Assembly (NCBI RefSeq): GCF_000720135.1
Contig: NZ_JOIU01000013.1
Span: 1-64,000, forward strand
DNA from: Streptomyces sp. NRRL S-1022
Lineage (GTDB): Bacteria > Actinomycetota > Actinomycetes > Streptomycetales > Streptomycetaceae
Direction: 5' to 3'
Length of the DNA: 64,000 nucleotides
The position numbers and the translations under genes are program-made. The notes under the pieces are model-generated. The model ran no database searches. It saw only the letters and a list, made by a program, of their open reading frames with translations, and was not told the DNA's origin. Below, in pieces: positions 33,389 through 41,441 of this stretch. The first letter of the stretch is position 1; every line of letters starts with the position of its first letter.

Positions 33389-34627
33389 TCAGTGACCCCC
33401 TTCATCGGCGAACGACGCCTGGTAGGCGGCGAACTGGGCGCGCTCCTCGTCGACGAGCGCGTGCCCGTCCGCGTACGCGTTCTCGAAGATGGCGAAGTGG
33501 TCCGGGTCGGGCATGGCGCGGACCGCTTCGCGCACTCGCTTGCCCAACGCCTCGGACTCGGTCTCGAGTTCCGCGAAGAATGCCTCGTCCGCGTGGTTCG
33601 AGGCCTCCAGGTACCGGCGCAGGCGCAGGATCGGGTCCTTCGCCTCCCAGGCCAGCCGCTCCTCGTCGCCCCGGTAGCGGGTGGGGTCGTCGGAGGTGGT
33701 GTGGGCGCCCATGCGGTAGGTGAACGCCTCCACCAGGGTGGGGCCCTCGCCGTTGCGGGCGCGCTCCAGCGCCCACTTGGTCACCGCGAGGCAGGCCAGC
33801 ACGTCGTTGCCGTCGACCCGGACGCCCGGGAAGCCGTAGCCCTGCGCGCGCTGGTAGAGCGGGACGCGGGTCTGGCGCTCGGTCGGCTCGGAGATCGCCC
33901 ACTGGTTGTTCTGGCAGAAGAACACCACCGGGGCGTTGTAGACCGCGGCGAAGGTGAACGATTCGGCGACGTCGCCCTGGCTGGACGCGCCGTCACCGAA
34001 GTAGGCGATGACCGCCGAGTCCGCGCCGTCCTTGGCCACGCCCATCGCGTAGCCGGTGGCGTGCAGCGTCTGGGAGCCGATGACGATCGTGTACAGCTGG
34101 AAGTTGTTGCTGTTCGGGTCCCAGCCGCCGTTGTTCACGCCGCGGAACATGCCCAGCAGATTCGTCGGATCGACCCCGCGGCACCAGGCGACGCCGTGCT
34201 CGCGGTAGGTCGGGAAGACGTAGTCGTCCTCGCGGGTGGCCCGGCCGGAGCCGATCTGGGCGGCCTCCTGGCCCAGCAGGGAGGCCCACAGGCCCAGCTC
34301 GCCCTGGCGCTGCAGGGAGGTGGCCTCGGCGTCGAAGCGGCGGGTGAGCACCATGTCGCGGTACAGGCCGCGGAGGTCTTCGGGGGTGATGCCGGCGACG
34401 TAGGAGTCGTACTCGGCGTTCTCGACCCGGTCGCCCTCCGGCGTCAGCAGCTGCACGAGTTCCGGGTCGGTGCCCTTCTTCGCGGTGCTGCGGGTGGTAC
34501 GGGTGGTGCGCTTGGTGCCGGTGGCTCCGGTCGTGCCGGCGGTCGTGCCGGTCTTGCTGCCGGTGGTGCCGGCCTTGCCTGCGGCGCTGCGTCGCGGCTT
34601 GCGCGCGGCACTGCTCTCCACGGTCAC
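33389..34627 (-). CDS. bkdA: Branched-chain 2-oxoacid dehydrogenase E1 alpha
   Basis: 412 residues from GTG 34627 (MTVESSAARKPR), with GGAGGA 6 bases upstream. The first 50 residues are an unusual low-complexity T/G/K tail (AGTTGSKTGTTAGTTGATG), probably disordered and basic. The catalytic domain follows: LYRDMVLTRRFDAEATSLQRQGEL, and the thiamine diphosphate motif GDGASSQGDVAESFTFAAVYNAPVVFFCQNNQ (GDG...N). Later come YGFPGVRVDGNDVLA and YRMGAHTTSDDPTRYR, the loop equivalent to the phosphorylation loop in mammals. First gene of the operon; the upstream gap holds a promoter-like sequence and a palindrome. Confidence 0.93.
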   Translation of the reverse strand: MTVESSAARKPRRSAAGKAGTTGSKTGTTAGTTGATGTKRTTRTTRSTAKKGTDPELVQLLTPEGDRVENAEYDSYVAGITPEDLRGLYRDMVLTRRFDAEATSLQRQGELGLWASLLGQEAAQIGSGRATREDDYVFPTYREHGVAWCRGVDPTNLLGMFRGVNNGGWDPNSNNFQLYTIVIGSQTLHATGYAMGVAKDGADSAVIAYFGDGASSQGDVAESFTFAAVYNAPVVFFCQNNQWAISEPTERQTRVPLYQRAQGYGFPGVRVDGNDVLACLAVTKWALERARNGEGPTLVEAFTYRMGAHTTSDDPTRYRGDEERLAWEAKDPILRLRRYLEASNHADEAFFAELETESEALGKRVREAVRAMPDPDHFAIFENAYADGHALVDEERAQFAAYQASFADEGGH

Positions 34628-34768
34628 GTGTGCTCCTCCGTCGTTCCGGCCCCCGGGGTTGCCGGTAGGCCAGTGCGGCTCACCTGTTTCGACCACCGGG
34701 CACGGGGTGGGTGCCACTCGGCCGGGAACAGGCGTGACAGGTGCCCCGGCGAGCGCCCTGCAACCAAC

Positions 34769-34798
34769 ACGTTACCCAGTGCTCCACATTTCTGTGAA
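34769..34798 (-). promoter_or_regulatory. Promoter-like sequence for the first bkd operon
   Basis: Reading the minus strand, TTCACA (34798-34793) and TAACGT (34774-34769) are separated by 18 bases and lie about 140 bases upstream of the E1 alpha start. Spacing and boxes resemble a housekeeping Streptomyces promoter. The rest of the 489-base gap contains the palindrome at 34822-34835 and no gene that I can see. Confidence 0.4.
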
Positions 34799-34821
34799 AC
34801 CCCGTTTGACCTGCGATTTTG

Positions 34822-34835
34822 CTTGGATTTCCAAG
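34822..34835. promoter_or_regulatory. Palindrome upstream of the first bkd operon
   Basis: CTTGG-ATTT-CCAAG is a perfect 5-base inverted repeat in an AT-richer island (GATTTTG before, TAAATC after) that stands out from the GC-rich surroundings. It lies about 25 bases upstream of the predicted -35 box, the usual position for an activator. An Lrp/AsnC regulator such as the one at 49640 is a plausible binder; this is inference. Confidence 0.4.
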
Positions 34836-35116
34836 TAAATCGAGGTGACGTGAAAGCCCGCTGGTCACAGCCTTGCGCCCGTCCGAAGCACCCGCACGTT
34901 ATCCCGCGCACCCAGGTCACGGGAAGGGTTTCATGTGAGACGGGCCTCGTAGGCGAAGAGGGAAAAGTCAGGTCATTTCCGATCGGTGCCCTCGGAGCCG
35001 CCGGGCTCCGCGCGCGCGGGGAGCGAAAAGCCCCCGCGTGACCGAAAGCGACCGTCGGCGACTGCCTGTGACAAGCCCCAGCTCACGGGGGCTGCGCGTG
35101 CCCTACCATCTGGCGC

Positions 35117-36163
35117 GTGCCGCGCTCATGTGTACCACCCCCCGTACCGCATGCGCCCCCTCTGGGCGCCCTGCTCCGTCTGTTCGCCGCGGGAACCGCC
35201 CTCACCTGTGAGCCGGTCGAGCAGGGCCTCCTCAACCGCGGCTACCGGCTGTGCACCACCCGCGGCCGTTACTTCCTCAAGCACCACTTCGACCCGGACA
35301 CCGCCGACCCGGCCGCCATCGAACGCCGGCACCGGGCCACTCAGCGGCTCGCCGATCTCGGCGTCCCGGTCGCCCCGCCGCTCGCGGACCGCGAGGGCCG
35401 CACGGTCGCCGTCGTCGGCGGCCACGCCTACGCCCTGCACCCCTGGATCGACGGCAGGCACCGCCACGGCGGCCAGCTCACGCGCGGAGAGAGCGCACGC
35501 CTGGGGGCGCTCCTGGGCGCCGTACACGCCTGTCTGGAGCGGGTGATGCCCCCCAAGGGGCGCACCCGGCCGGCGGCCGGCCCGCACCCCGTGGAGAGCG
35601 CCGACCCGGCCGACACCTTCGCCCTCATCGACGACCTGCTCGCCCATGTGCGCCGGCACCGGCCCGCCGACGCCTTCGACGAACTCGCCCGGCACCGGCT
35701 GCTGGAGCGCCGTGCGCTCCTGGAGCAGCACACGCACCGGCGCCCGCCGCGCGGCGGCCCGGTGGGGTGGGTGCACGGCGACTTCCACCCGTTCAACCTG
35801 CTCTACAAGGACGACGACGCACCAGCGGCCATCGTGGACTGGGACCGGCTCGGCGTGCAGCCGCGCGCGGAGGAGGCGGTACGCGCCGCCGTGATCTTCT
35901 TCGTCCGGCCGGGCGGGACGCTGGACCTGCCGAAAGTGCGTGCCTACGCGCGCGCGTACCGGCGCGCGGCCGACGCCGCCCCCTCGGAGCTGGCAGCGGC
36001 CGTGCACCGGGTGTGGTGGGAGCGGCTGAACGACTTCTGGATGCTGCGCTGGCACTACGAGCGCGGTGACACGCGCGCGGACCGCCAGTTCCCGGCCGCG
36101 TCGGCGCTCGCCGTGTGGTGGACGCGCGAGTACGACGCGGTGTGCGACGCGTTCGTACGGTGA
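35117..36163 (+). CDS. APH/choline kinase-type phosphotransferase
   Basis: 348 residues from a GTG. Aminoglycoside-phosphotransferase fold: N-lobe with EPVEQGLLNRGYRLCTTRGRYFLKHH (the lysine binds ATP) and VGGHAYALHPWIDGRHRHGG at the hinge. Catalytic loop WVHGDFHPFNLLY (HGD...N) and metal-binding AAIVDWDRLGVQPRAEEAV (the DWD motif). The C-terminus is helical. It resembles homoserine/choline kinase-like members more than resistance enzymes; nothing suggests an antibiotic substrate. Stands between the first bkd operon and the kinase genes, oriented away from both. Substrate unknown. Confidence 0.85.
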   Translation: MPRSCVPPPVPHAPPLGALLRLFAAGTALTCEPVEQGLLNRGYRLCTTRGRYFLKHHFDPDTADPAAIERRHRATQRLADLGVPVAPPLADREGRTVAVVGGHAYALHPWIDGRHRHGGQLTRGESARLGALLGAVHACLERVMPPKGRTRPAAGPHPVESADPADTFALIDDLLAHVRRHRPADAFDELARHRLLERRALLEQHTHRRPPRGGPVGWVHGDFHPFNLLYKDDDAPAAIVDWDRLGVQPRAEEAVRAAVIFFVRPGGTLDLPKVRAYARAYRRAADAAPSELAAAVHRVWWERLNDFWMLRWHYERGDTRADRQFPAASALAVWWTREYDAVCDAFVR

Positions 36164-36214
36164 GCGGCCGGCGTCACCTCAGGGTGATGCCGGCCCGGTC
36201 GCCGTAGGTGAGCT

Positions 36215-37846
36215 TCAACCGGTGGTCTCGCCGGTGCTGCCGTCGGTCGTGGTGCCCTCGGTGGTGCCGGCGTCGCCGGTGCCCGCGTCCGTGCCGCCGA
36301 CGGTCGTACCGGCGTCCGTGCCGCCGTCGGCGGTGCCCGCGTCGGTGCCGCCGTTCGCCGGGTCCGTGGGCTGCGACGGCGTCGTCTGCGGGTCCGAGGG
36401 CTCGTTGCTCGGCGTCGAACTGGGCGTCTGCGACGGGGTGTACGACGGCGTGGACGACGGCGGCCAGCCGGAGCCAGAACCGGAGCCCGAGCTCGATCCG
36501 TTCTCCGTCGAGGGGTTCGAGGGCTCGTCGGTCTTGTCGTCGGACGGGGTCGGGGAGGGCGACTTCTCCTTATGGCTCTTGGAGTGCGTCGATTTCGGCT
36601 TGGTGTCGGGGCCGTTGCCGCCGCCGCCGGTCGTGCCCTTCATCGCCAGCGCGACGCCCGCCGCGATCGCGACGACCGCGAGGACGGCGAGGATCCACAG
36701 CTTGCCGCGGCCGCTGCCCTTGTTGCCGTGTCCCTCGAAGCCGCCGTCGTCGCCGTTGCCGTAGCCCGTGGGCAGGATCGGCTGCGGGATCTGCGCGGTG
36801 CCGCCGCCGTCCCCGGGGTGCGGCATGACGGTCGTCCCGGCGAAACCGGCCGCCGGGGTGTGCCGGCCGTCGTGCATCTCAACCGGGCCGGTGTTCCAGG
36901 TGCCGGTGTGGCCGCCCTGGTCGTACAGCATCTGCAGGCCGTACTGGACCAGGCCGCGCATCTCCTCGGCCGTCTGGAACCGGTCGTCGGGGTCCTTGGC
37001 GAGGGAGCGCATGACCAGGCCGTCCAGCTCCGGCGGGCAGCCCTCGGAGACCTCCGACGGCGGGGTCGGGATGTCCTGGACGTGCTGGTAGACCACCGAC
37101 AGCGGGGTCTCGCCGGTGAACGGGGGCCGCAGGGAGAGGAGTTCGTACAGCAGGCAGCCGGTCGCGTACAGGTCGGAGCGGTGGTCGACGGCCTTGCCGA
37201 GCGCCTGCTCCGGGGAGAGGTACTGCGGGGTGCCCATGACCATGCCGGTCTGCGTCATCGTCGTGGACGCGCCGTGCAGGGCGCGGGCGATGCCGAAGTC
37301 CATCACCTTGACGGCGCCGCTGTGGGTGATGATGACATTCGCCGGCTTGATGTCACGGTGGACGATGCCATGCTGATGCGAGTAGGCGAGCGCCTCCAGC
37401 ACACCGGAGACGATGATCAGGGCCTGCTCGGGGCCCGGCGCCTCGGCGTTCAGCAGCAGGTCGCGGATGGTGCGGCCCTCGACCAGCTCCATGACGATGT
37501 ACGGCACGGACTGACCGCCCACGACGTCCTCGCCGGAGTCGTACACGGCGACGATCGCGTGGTGGTTCAGGCCGGCGACCGACTGCGCCTCGCGGGTGAA
37601 ACGCGCCTTGGAGACGGGGTCCTCGGCCAGGTCCGCGCGCAGCAGCTTGACCGCGACCGTACGGCCCAGGCGGACGTCCTCGGCCGCGAACACCTCGGCC
37701 ATGCCGCCCCGGCCCAGCCGGTGCGTGAGCCGGTACCGGCCGTCGCCGACGACCCCTCCGTTGCCCCACATCTCCGGCGCGTCTGACATGCCGCCGCCAG
37801 TCGCCTCGGGGTCGGACGGGCCCTGAGAGCGCTGCGTCTGTGCCAT
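36215..37846 (-). CDS. PknB-type Ser/Thr protein kinase with a T/S/P/G-rich extracellular tail
   Basis: 543 residues. Kinase domain at about 38-300: glycine loop LGRGGMAEVFAAED, ATP lysine in VAVKLLRADL, catalytic loop IVHRDIKPANVI, DFGIARAL, activation segment TTMTQTGMVMGTPQYLSPEQALG. A juxtamembrane linker leads to one transmembrane segment, LWILAVLAVVAIAAGVALAMKG (about 390-411). The outer part has no PASTA domain; it is low-complexity: a lysine/serine stretch, SGSGSGSG, STPSYTPSQTPSSTPS, then repeats of GGTDAGT. Such a tail may act as a wall-spanning sensor. Start ATG with GCGAGGA upstream. Divergent from a second kinase 345 bases away. Confidence 0.93.
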   Translation of the reverse strand: MAQTQRSQGPSDPEATGGGMSDAPEMWGNGGVVGDGRYRLTHRLGRGGMAEVFAAEDVRLGRTVAVKLLRADLAEDPVSKARFTREAQSVAGLNHHAIVAVYDSGEDVVGGQSVPYIVMELVEGRTIRDLLLNAEAPGPEQALIIVSGVLEALAYSHQHGIVHRDIKPANVIITHSGAVKVMDFGIARALHGASTTMTQTGMVMGTPQYLSPEQALGKAVDHRSDLYATGCLLYELLSLRPPFTGETPLSVVYQHVQDIPTPPSEVSEGCPPELDGLVMRSLAKDPDDRFQTAEEMRGLVQYGLQMLYDQGGHTGTWNTGPVEMHDGRHTPAAGFAGTTVMPHPGDGGGTAQIPQPILPTGYGNGDDGGFEGHGNKGSGRGKLWILAVLAVVAIAAGVALAMKGTTGGGGNGPDTKPKSTHSKSHKEKSPSPTPSDDKTDEPSNPSTENGSSSGSGSGSGWPPSSTPSYTPSQTPSSTPSNEPSDPQTTPSQPTDPANGGTDAGTADGGTDAGTTVGGTDAGTGDAGTTEGTTTDGSTGETTG

Positions 37847-38084
37847 CAGTCCTCGCCGTCGTTTCTGCCCGCGGTGCGCGCGGTGTTGTTACGGTCTCCG
37901 TCGGCCACGCTACAGCCTCCGCGGGGGCCACCGGTTCGGAACGGCAACCGGGACCGACCCGGGACGGACCGGTCATGAAACCTCTAGCACGCGCTGTCGT
38001 GCAAATTCTGTGCGCCCGCCGTACGGCCCCTGTAACGCTTGCGCGACGCTTCTTGCGCGTACGGTCACGGAACGGGCACCGCGC

Positions 38085-38113
38085 TTGACGTGTCAGTGCC
38101 CTGGGGCAGACTT
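38085..38113 (+). promoter_or_regulatory. Promoter-like sequence for the second kinase gene
   Basis: TTGACG (38085-38090) and CAGACT (38107-38112) are 16 bases apart, close to the housekeeping Streptomyces pattern TTGAC-N17-TAGACT, about 80 bases upstream of the ATG. I see nothing else in the 344-base gap between the two divergent kinases. Confidence 0.5.
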
Positions 38114-38190
38114 GGCCGGGAATGACACATTCGATCAAGGCCTGTTTCGCCGGCTGACGGCGCGGGGCGGCCGGTGGGGGACACGGAGAG

Positions 38191-39834
38191 ATGAGCCAGG
38201 ACGGCGCACAGGGCCGGTACGCGGGGCAGGCCCTGGCCGGGGGCCGCTACCAGCTGCGCGACTTGCTCGGCGAGGGCGGCATGGCCTCGGTCCACCTCGC
38301 CTACGACGCGGTGCTGGACCGCCAGGTCGCCATCAAGACGCTCCACACCGAGCTGGGCCGGGAGCAGGCCTTCCGCGAGCGCTTCCGCCGCGAGGCGCAG
38401 GCCGTGGCCAAGCTCACGCACACCAACATCGTCTCCGTCTTCGACACGGGCGAGGACGCGCTGAACGGCATGGCGACGCCGTACATCGTCATGGAGTACG
38501 TCGAGGGCCGGCCGCTGGGCTCGGTCCTGGAGCAGGACATCCGGCAGTTCGGCGCGATGCCCGCCGACAAGGCGCTGAAGGTCACCGCCGACGTGCTCGC
38601 GGCCCTGGAGATCAGCCACGAGATGGGGCTGGTGCACCGCGACATCAAGCCGGGCAACGTGATGGTGACCAAGCGTGGCGTGGTCAAGGTGATGGACTTC
38701 GGCATCGCCCGCGCCATGCAGTCCGGCGTCACCTCCATGACCCAGACCGGCATGGTCGTCGGCACCCCGCAGTACCTCTCGCCCGAGCAGGCCCTCGGCC
38801 GCGGCGTGGACGCCCGCTCCGACCTGTACTCGGTCGGCATCATGCTGTTCCAGCTCGTGACCGGACGCCTGCCCTTCGACGCCGACTCGCCGCTGGCGAT
38901 CGCGTACGCGCATGTGCAGGAGGAGCCGGTGGCGCCCTCCTCGGTCAACCGCGCGCTGCCGCCCGCGGTGGACGCGCTGGTCGCCCGCGCCCTGAGGAAG
39001 AACCCGAACGAGCGCTTCCCGACCGCCGAGTCCATGCGCGCCGAGTGCCTGCGGGTCGCGGCCTCCTTCCAGGCGGCCCCGCCGAGCATCGTGCCGGGCG
39101 CCGGTCCGACCCAGAGCGGCTCGGGCGTCGGCTCCGCGGTGTTCCCGCCGGTCGACCGGACGGCCCCGGCGCCGCAGGGGCAGGTCCAGACGCCGTACCA
39201 GCCGGCTCCCGCCCCCACCCCGAACCCGTACGGCCACCCGACGCCCGCGGCCCCGTCCTACGGCTACCCGCAGCAGGGCGGCTACCAGACGCCCCCGGTG
39301 GGCTACGGTCCGCAGGCCGGCGCGCCCACCCCACCGCCGTACACGATCGCGCCGCAGACCGCGGGGCAGCCCGCCGGTGCGCCCGGCGGCCGGAAGAAGC
39401 GGCCGGTGGTCCTCGCCTCGGTCACGGTCGCGGTCATCGTGGTGGTCGGGGTGATCGTCGCGCTGACGGTGAAGAACGCCAGCGAGGACATCAAGGCCAA
39501 CAGCGGCGGGACGAAAGCCTCCGCGTCCCACCGGGCGGGCTACCGCGGGCCGGACCCCAGCCGGCGGATCGACGAGAGCAAGTGCACCGACCCACAGGAG
39601 TCGTGGAAGGACCCGAAGAAGATCGAGCTGCCCGACTTCCGCTACAAGGACATCGGCTCCGTGAAGGCGTGCCTGCAGGCCGCGGGCTGGAAGTGGAACA
39701 TCAAGCGCCAGGACGACAACACCTGGGGCGAGGGCACCGTGGTGTACCAGTTCCCCACCCAGGACTCCGACGTCGACCCCGACGACCTGGACAGCATCGA
39801 GCTGAGCGTGTCCACGGGCAACCCGCCGCAGTGA
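38191..39834 (+). CDS. PknB-type Ser/Thr protein kinase with a C-terminal PASTA-like domain
   Basis: 547 residues. Kinase domain about 18-285: LLGEGGMASVHLAYD, VAIKTLHTELG (ATP lysine), LVHRDIKPGNVM, DFGIARAM, TQTGMVVGTPQYLSPEQALGRG. A long P/Y/Q/G-rich linker (about 310-405) follows, then one transmembrane segment VVLASVTVAVIVVVGVIVALTV (about 408-429). The external end has two cysteines (ESKCTDPQES, VKACLQAAG) and a single PASTA-like unit (YKDIGSVKACLQAAGWKWNI to IELSVSTGNPP). PASTA domains sense muropeptides or lipid II, so control of wall growth is plausible. It is close to the neighbouring kinase in the kinase domain, suggesting an inverted duplication. Confidence 0.93.
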   Translation: MSQDGAQGRYAGQALAGGRYQLRDLLGEGGMASVHLAYDAVLDRQVAIKTLHTELGREQAFRERFRREAQAVAKLTHTNIVSVFDTGEDALNGMATPYIVMEYVEGRPLGSVLEQDIRQFGAMPADKALKVTADVLAALEISHEMGLVHRDIKPGNVMVTKRGVVKVMDFGIARAMQSGVTSMTQTGMVVGTPQYLSPEQALGRGVDARSDLYSVGIMLFQLVTGRLPFDADSPLAIAYAHVQEEPVAPSSVNRALPPAVDALVARALRKNPNERFPTAESMRAECLRVAASFQAAPPSIVPGAGPTQSGSGVGSAVFPPVDRTAPAPQGQVQTPYQPAPAPTPNPYGHPTPAAPSYGYPQQGGYQTPPVGYGPQAGAPTPPPYTIAPQTAGQPAGAPGGRKKRPVVLASVTVAVIVVVGVIVALTVKNASEDIKANSGGTKASASHRAGYRGPDPSRRIDESKCTDPQESWKDPKKIELPDFRYKDIGSVKACLQAAGWKWNIKRQDDNTWGEGTVVYQFPTQDSDVDPDDLDSIELSVSTGNPPQ

Positions 39835-39845
39835 CCCGCGTCAGG

Positions 39846-39920
39846 CCGCAGGCCCGGGGCCTGCGGTCCTGGCCGGCGGTCCGGGGAGTGAGTCGGGCCC
39901 GGCGGTCGTCCGCCGGGCCC
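39846..39920 (+). terminator. Double terminator after the second kinase
   Basis: CCGCAGGCC (39846-39854) pairs with GGCCTGCGG (39858-39866), and GGGCCCGGCGG (39895-39905) with CCGCCGGGCCC (39910-39920). Two perfect GC-rich stems in tandem; the second lies before the end of the convergent bpa gene and may serve both strands. Confidence 0.8.
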
Positions 39921-39958
39921 TTCGTGTGTCGTCGGCCGCGTCGTGGGCCGGTGGTGGC

Positions 39959-40504
39959 TTACAGGTAGGGGCCGCCCGAGCGACCGCCCGCGTGGTGGTC
40001 GTCGCCGCCCTCGTGACCGGTCATGCCCGGCGGGAGCGCGCGGCGCATCTGCTCCAACTGGGCCCGCGCAGCCATCTGCTGGGCGAACAGCGTGGTCTGG
40101 ATCCCGTGGAAGAGGCCCTCCAGCCAGCCCACCAACTGTGCCTGCGCGATCCGCAGTTCCGCGTCCGTCGGGGTGGCGTCGTCGGTGAACGGCAGCGAGA
40201 GGCGCTCCAGTTCCTCGACCAGCTCGGGGGCCAGACCGTCCTCCAGCTCCTTCACCGAGCTGGCGTGGATCTCCTTCAGCCGCACCCGGCTGGCCTCGTC
40301 GAGGGGGGCGACGCGCACCTCCTCCAGCAGCTGCTTGATCATGCTGCCGATCCGCATGACCTTGGCCGGCTGTTCCACCTGCTCCGTCACCGGGGTCTCA
40401 CGGGAGTCATCGTCCCCACCGCCACCGCCGAGCGCCATCCCGTCCTGGCCCACGACGAGGATCTGGGGGTTCTCCGGCGACCGTTCGTTCCTCGGCATCT
40501 CCAT
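39959..40504 (-). CDS. bpa: Bacterial proteasome activator Bpa
   Basis: 181 residues from ATG 40504 (MEMPRNERSPENP), with GAGAGA 8 bases upstream. A disordered N-terminus precedes a four-helix bundle (about 45-150): VMRIGSMIKQLLEEVRVAPLDEASRVRLKEIHASSVKELEDGLAPELVEELERL and AELRIAQAQLVGWLEGLFHGIQTTLFAQQMAA are its landmarks by short segments such as IKQLLEEVRVAPLDEA and GWLEGLFHGIQTTLF. Bpa forms a dodecameric ring that opens the 20S proteasome without ATP, docking by a C-terminal motif (GQYL in Mycobacterium); here the end is GGPYL. Actinobacteria-specific. Convergent with the PASTA-like kinase gene. Confidence 0.88.
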   Translation of the reverse strand: MEMPRNERSPENPQILVVGQDGMALGGGGGDDDSRETPVTEQVEQPAKVMRIGSMIKQLLEEVRVAPLDEASRVRLKEIHASSVKELEDGLAPELVEELERLSLPFTDDATPTDAELRIAQAQLVGWLEGLFHGIQTTLFAQQMAARAQLEQMRRALPPGMTGHEGGDDHHAGGRSGGPYL

Positions 40505-40679
40505 GCCGCCATTCTCTCGCACGCCAACACCTCATCACCGTCCTGCCCCCTTGTGGGGCTGATCCACCGTTTAGACCCGACGGAGCAATCCAGAATGCCC
40601 CCTTCGCCAACGAATGTGAGGCTTGTTCCCGTCGGTTTTCCATCGGTCACGACAACTTGGGCTCCGGGAGGTCACCGAC

Positions 40680-41429
40680 GTGACTCCACGCCTGCGACGC
40701 ACGCTCCGCTGGCTACGGCCGCTGGCCGTCCTCACGGCCGCCGCACTGCCGGCGTACGGCACCGCCGTCACGTACGACGGTGCACCCGTCCACGCCGCGG
40801 AGCGGGACTCCGCCCGCTCCCCCGCCACGGGGCACCGTGCCGGGCAGCGGCTCACGGGTGACACCGGCCGCGCCGCCGCGCGGTACACCGCCGCGGACCG
40901 CGGACACCCGGAGCCGGGACCACCGGGCCGCGACGGCCCGCCCCGGGCACAGGCCGCTGCGGCCTCCTCCGCCCACCCGGACGCGCCCGCCGCCGTCCCC
41001 CTGCCCTCCGACTCCGCTTCGGCGTCGGTCCGCCCCTATCGCCGGCTCGCCTCCGTCGCGCCGTCCCGGGCGGGCAGCCGGGCCGGTGAGGGGCGGATGC
41101 GGCCGGGCCGGCCGGACGGGCCCGCGATCGAGGTGGAGGGCGACGACGACCCCCCGTTCGCCAGCCCCGTCGCGCAGCCGGAGGAGCAGGAGGAGCAGGT
41201 GGAACCGGAAGAGGCGGAGACCGCGCAGATACCGAACGCCTCCGCGTCACCGCAGGAGGCCGACTCCGCCCCGCCCGGACTCCCGGACCAGCCCGCCCAG
41301 CAGGCGGCCCAGCAGGGCGAGGCACCCACGGAACCGGTCCTGCGGCTCCTGCCCCTGGGCAGCGGCCTGGTCCTCATCGGACTCGGCCTGGGCCTGGCCC
41401 TGCTGGGCCTGCGGCTGCGCCGGAGCTGA
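40680..41429 (+). CDS. Secreted, membrane-anchored acidic/proline-rich protein of unknown function
   Basis: 249 residues from GTG 40680, with GGGAGG 8 bases upstream. A signal peptide (LRPLAVLTAAALPAYGTAV, about 10-30) is followed by a long region without predicted fold, rich in P, A, R and D. Around 140-190 it turns strongly acidic (EVEGDDDPPFASP, PEEQEEQVEPEEAETAQ). A C-terminal transmembrane segment (LLPLGSGLVLIGLGLGLALLGLRL) and a short basic tail end it. The layout is that of a surface protein anchored by its C-terminal membrane helix. I do not recognise a family. Divergent from bpa. Confidence 0.65.
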   Translation: MTPRLRRTLRWLRPLAVLTAAALPAYGTAVTYDGAPVHAAERDSARSPATGHRAGQRLTGDTGRAAARYTAADRGHPEPGPPGRDGPPRAQAAAASSAHPDAPAAVPLPSDSASASVRPYRRLASVAPSRAGSRAGEGRMRPGRPDGPAIEVEGDDDPPFASPVAQPEEQEEQVEPEEAETAQIPNASASPQEADSAPPGLPDQPAQQAAQQGEAPTEPVLRLLPLGSGLVLIGLGLGLALLGLRLRRS

Positions 41430-41441
41430 CCGGCCGCGCCG

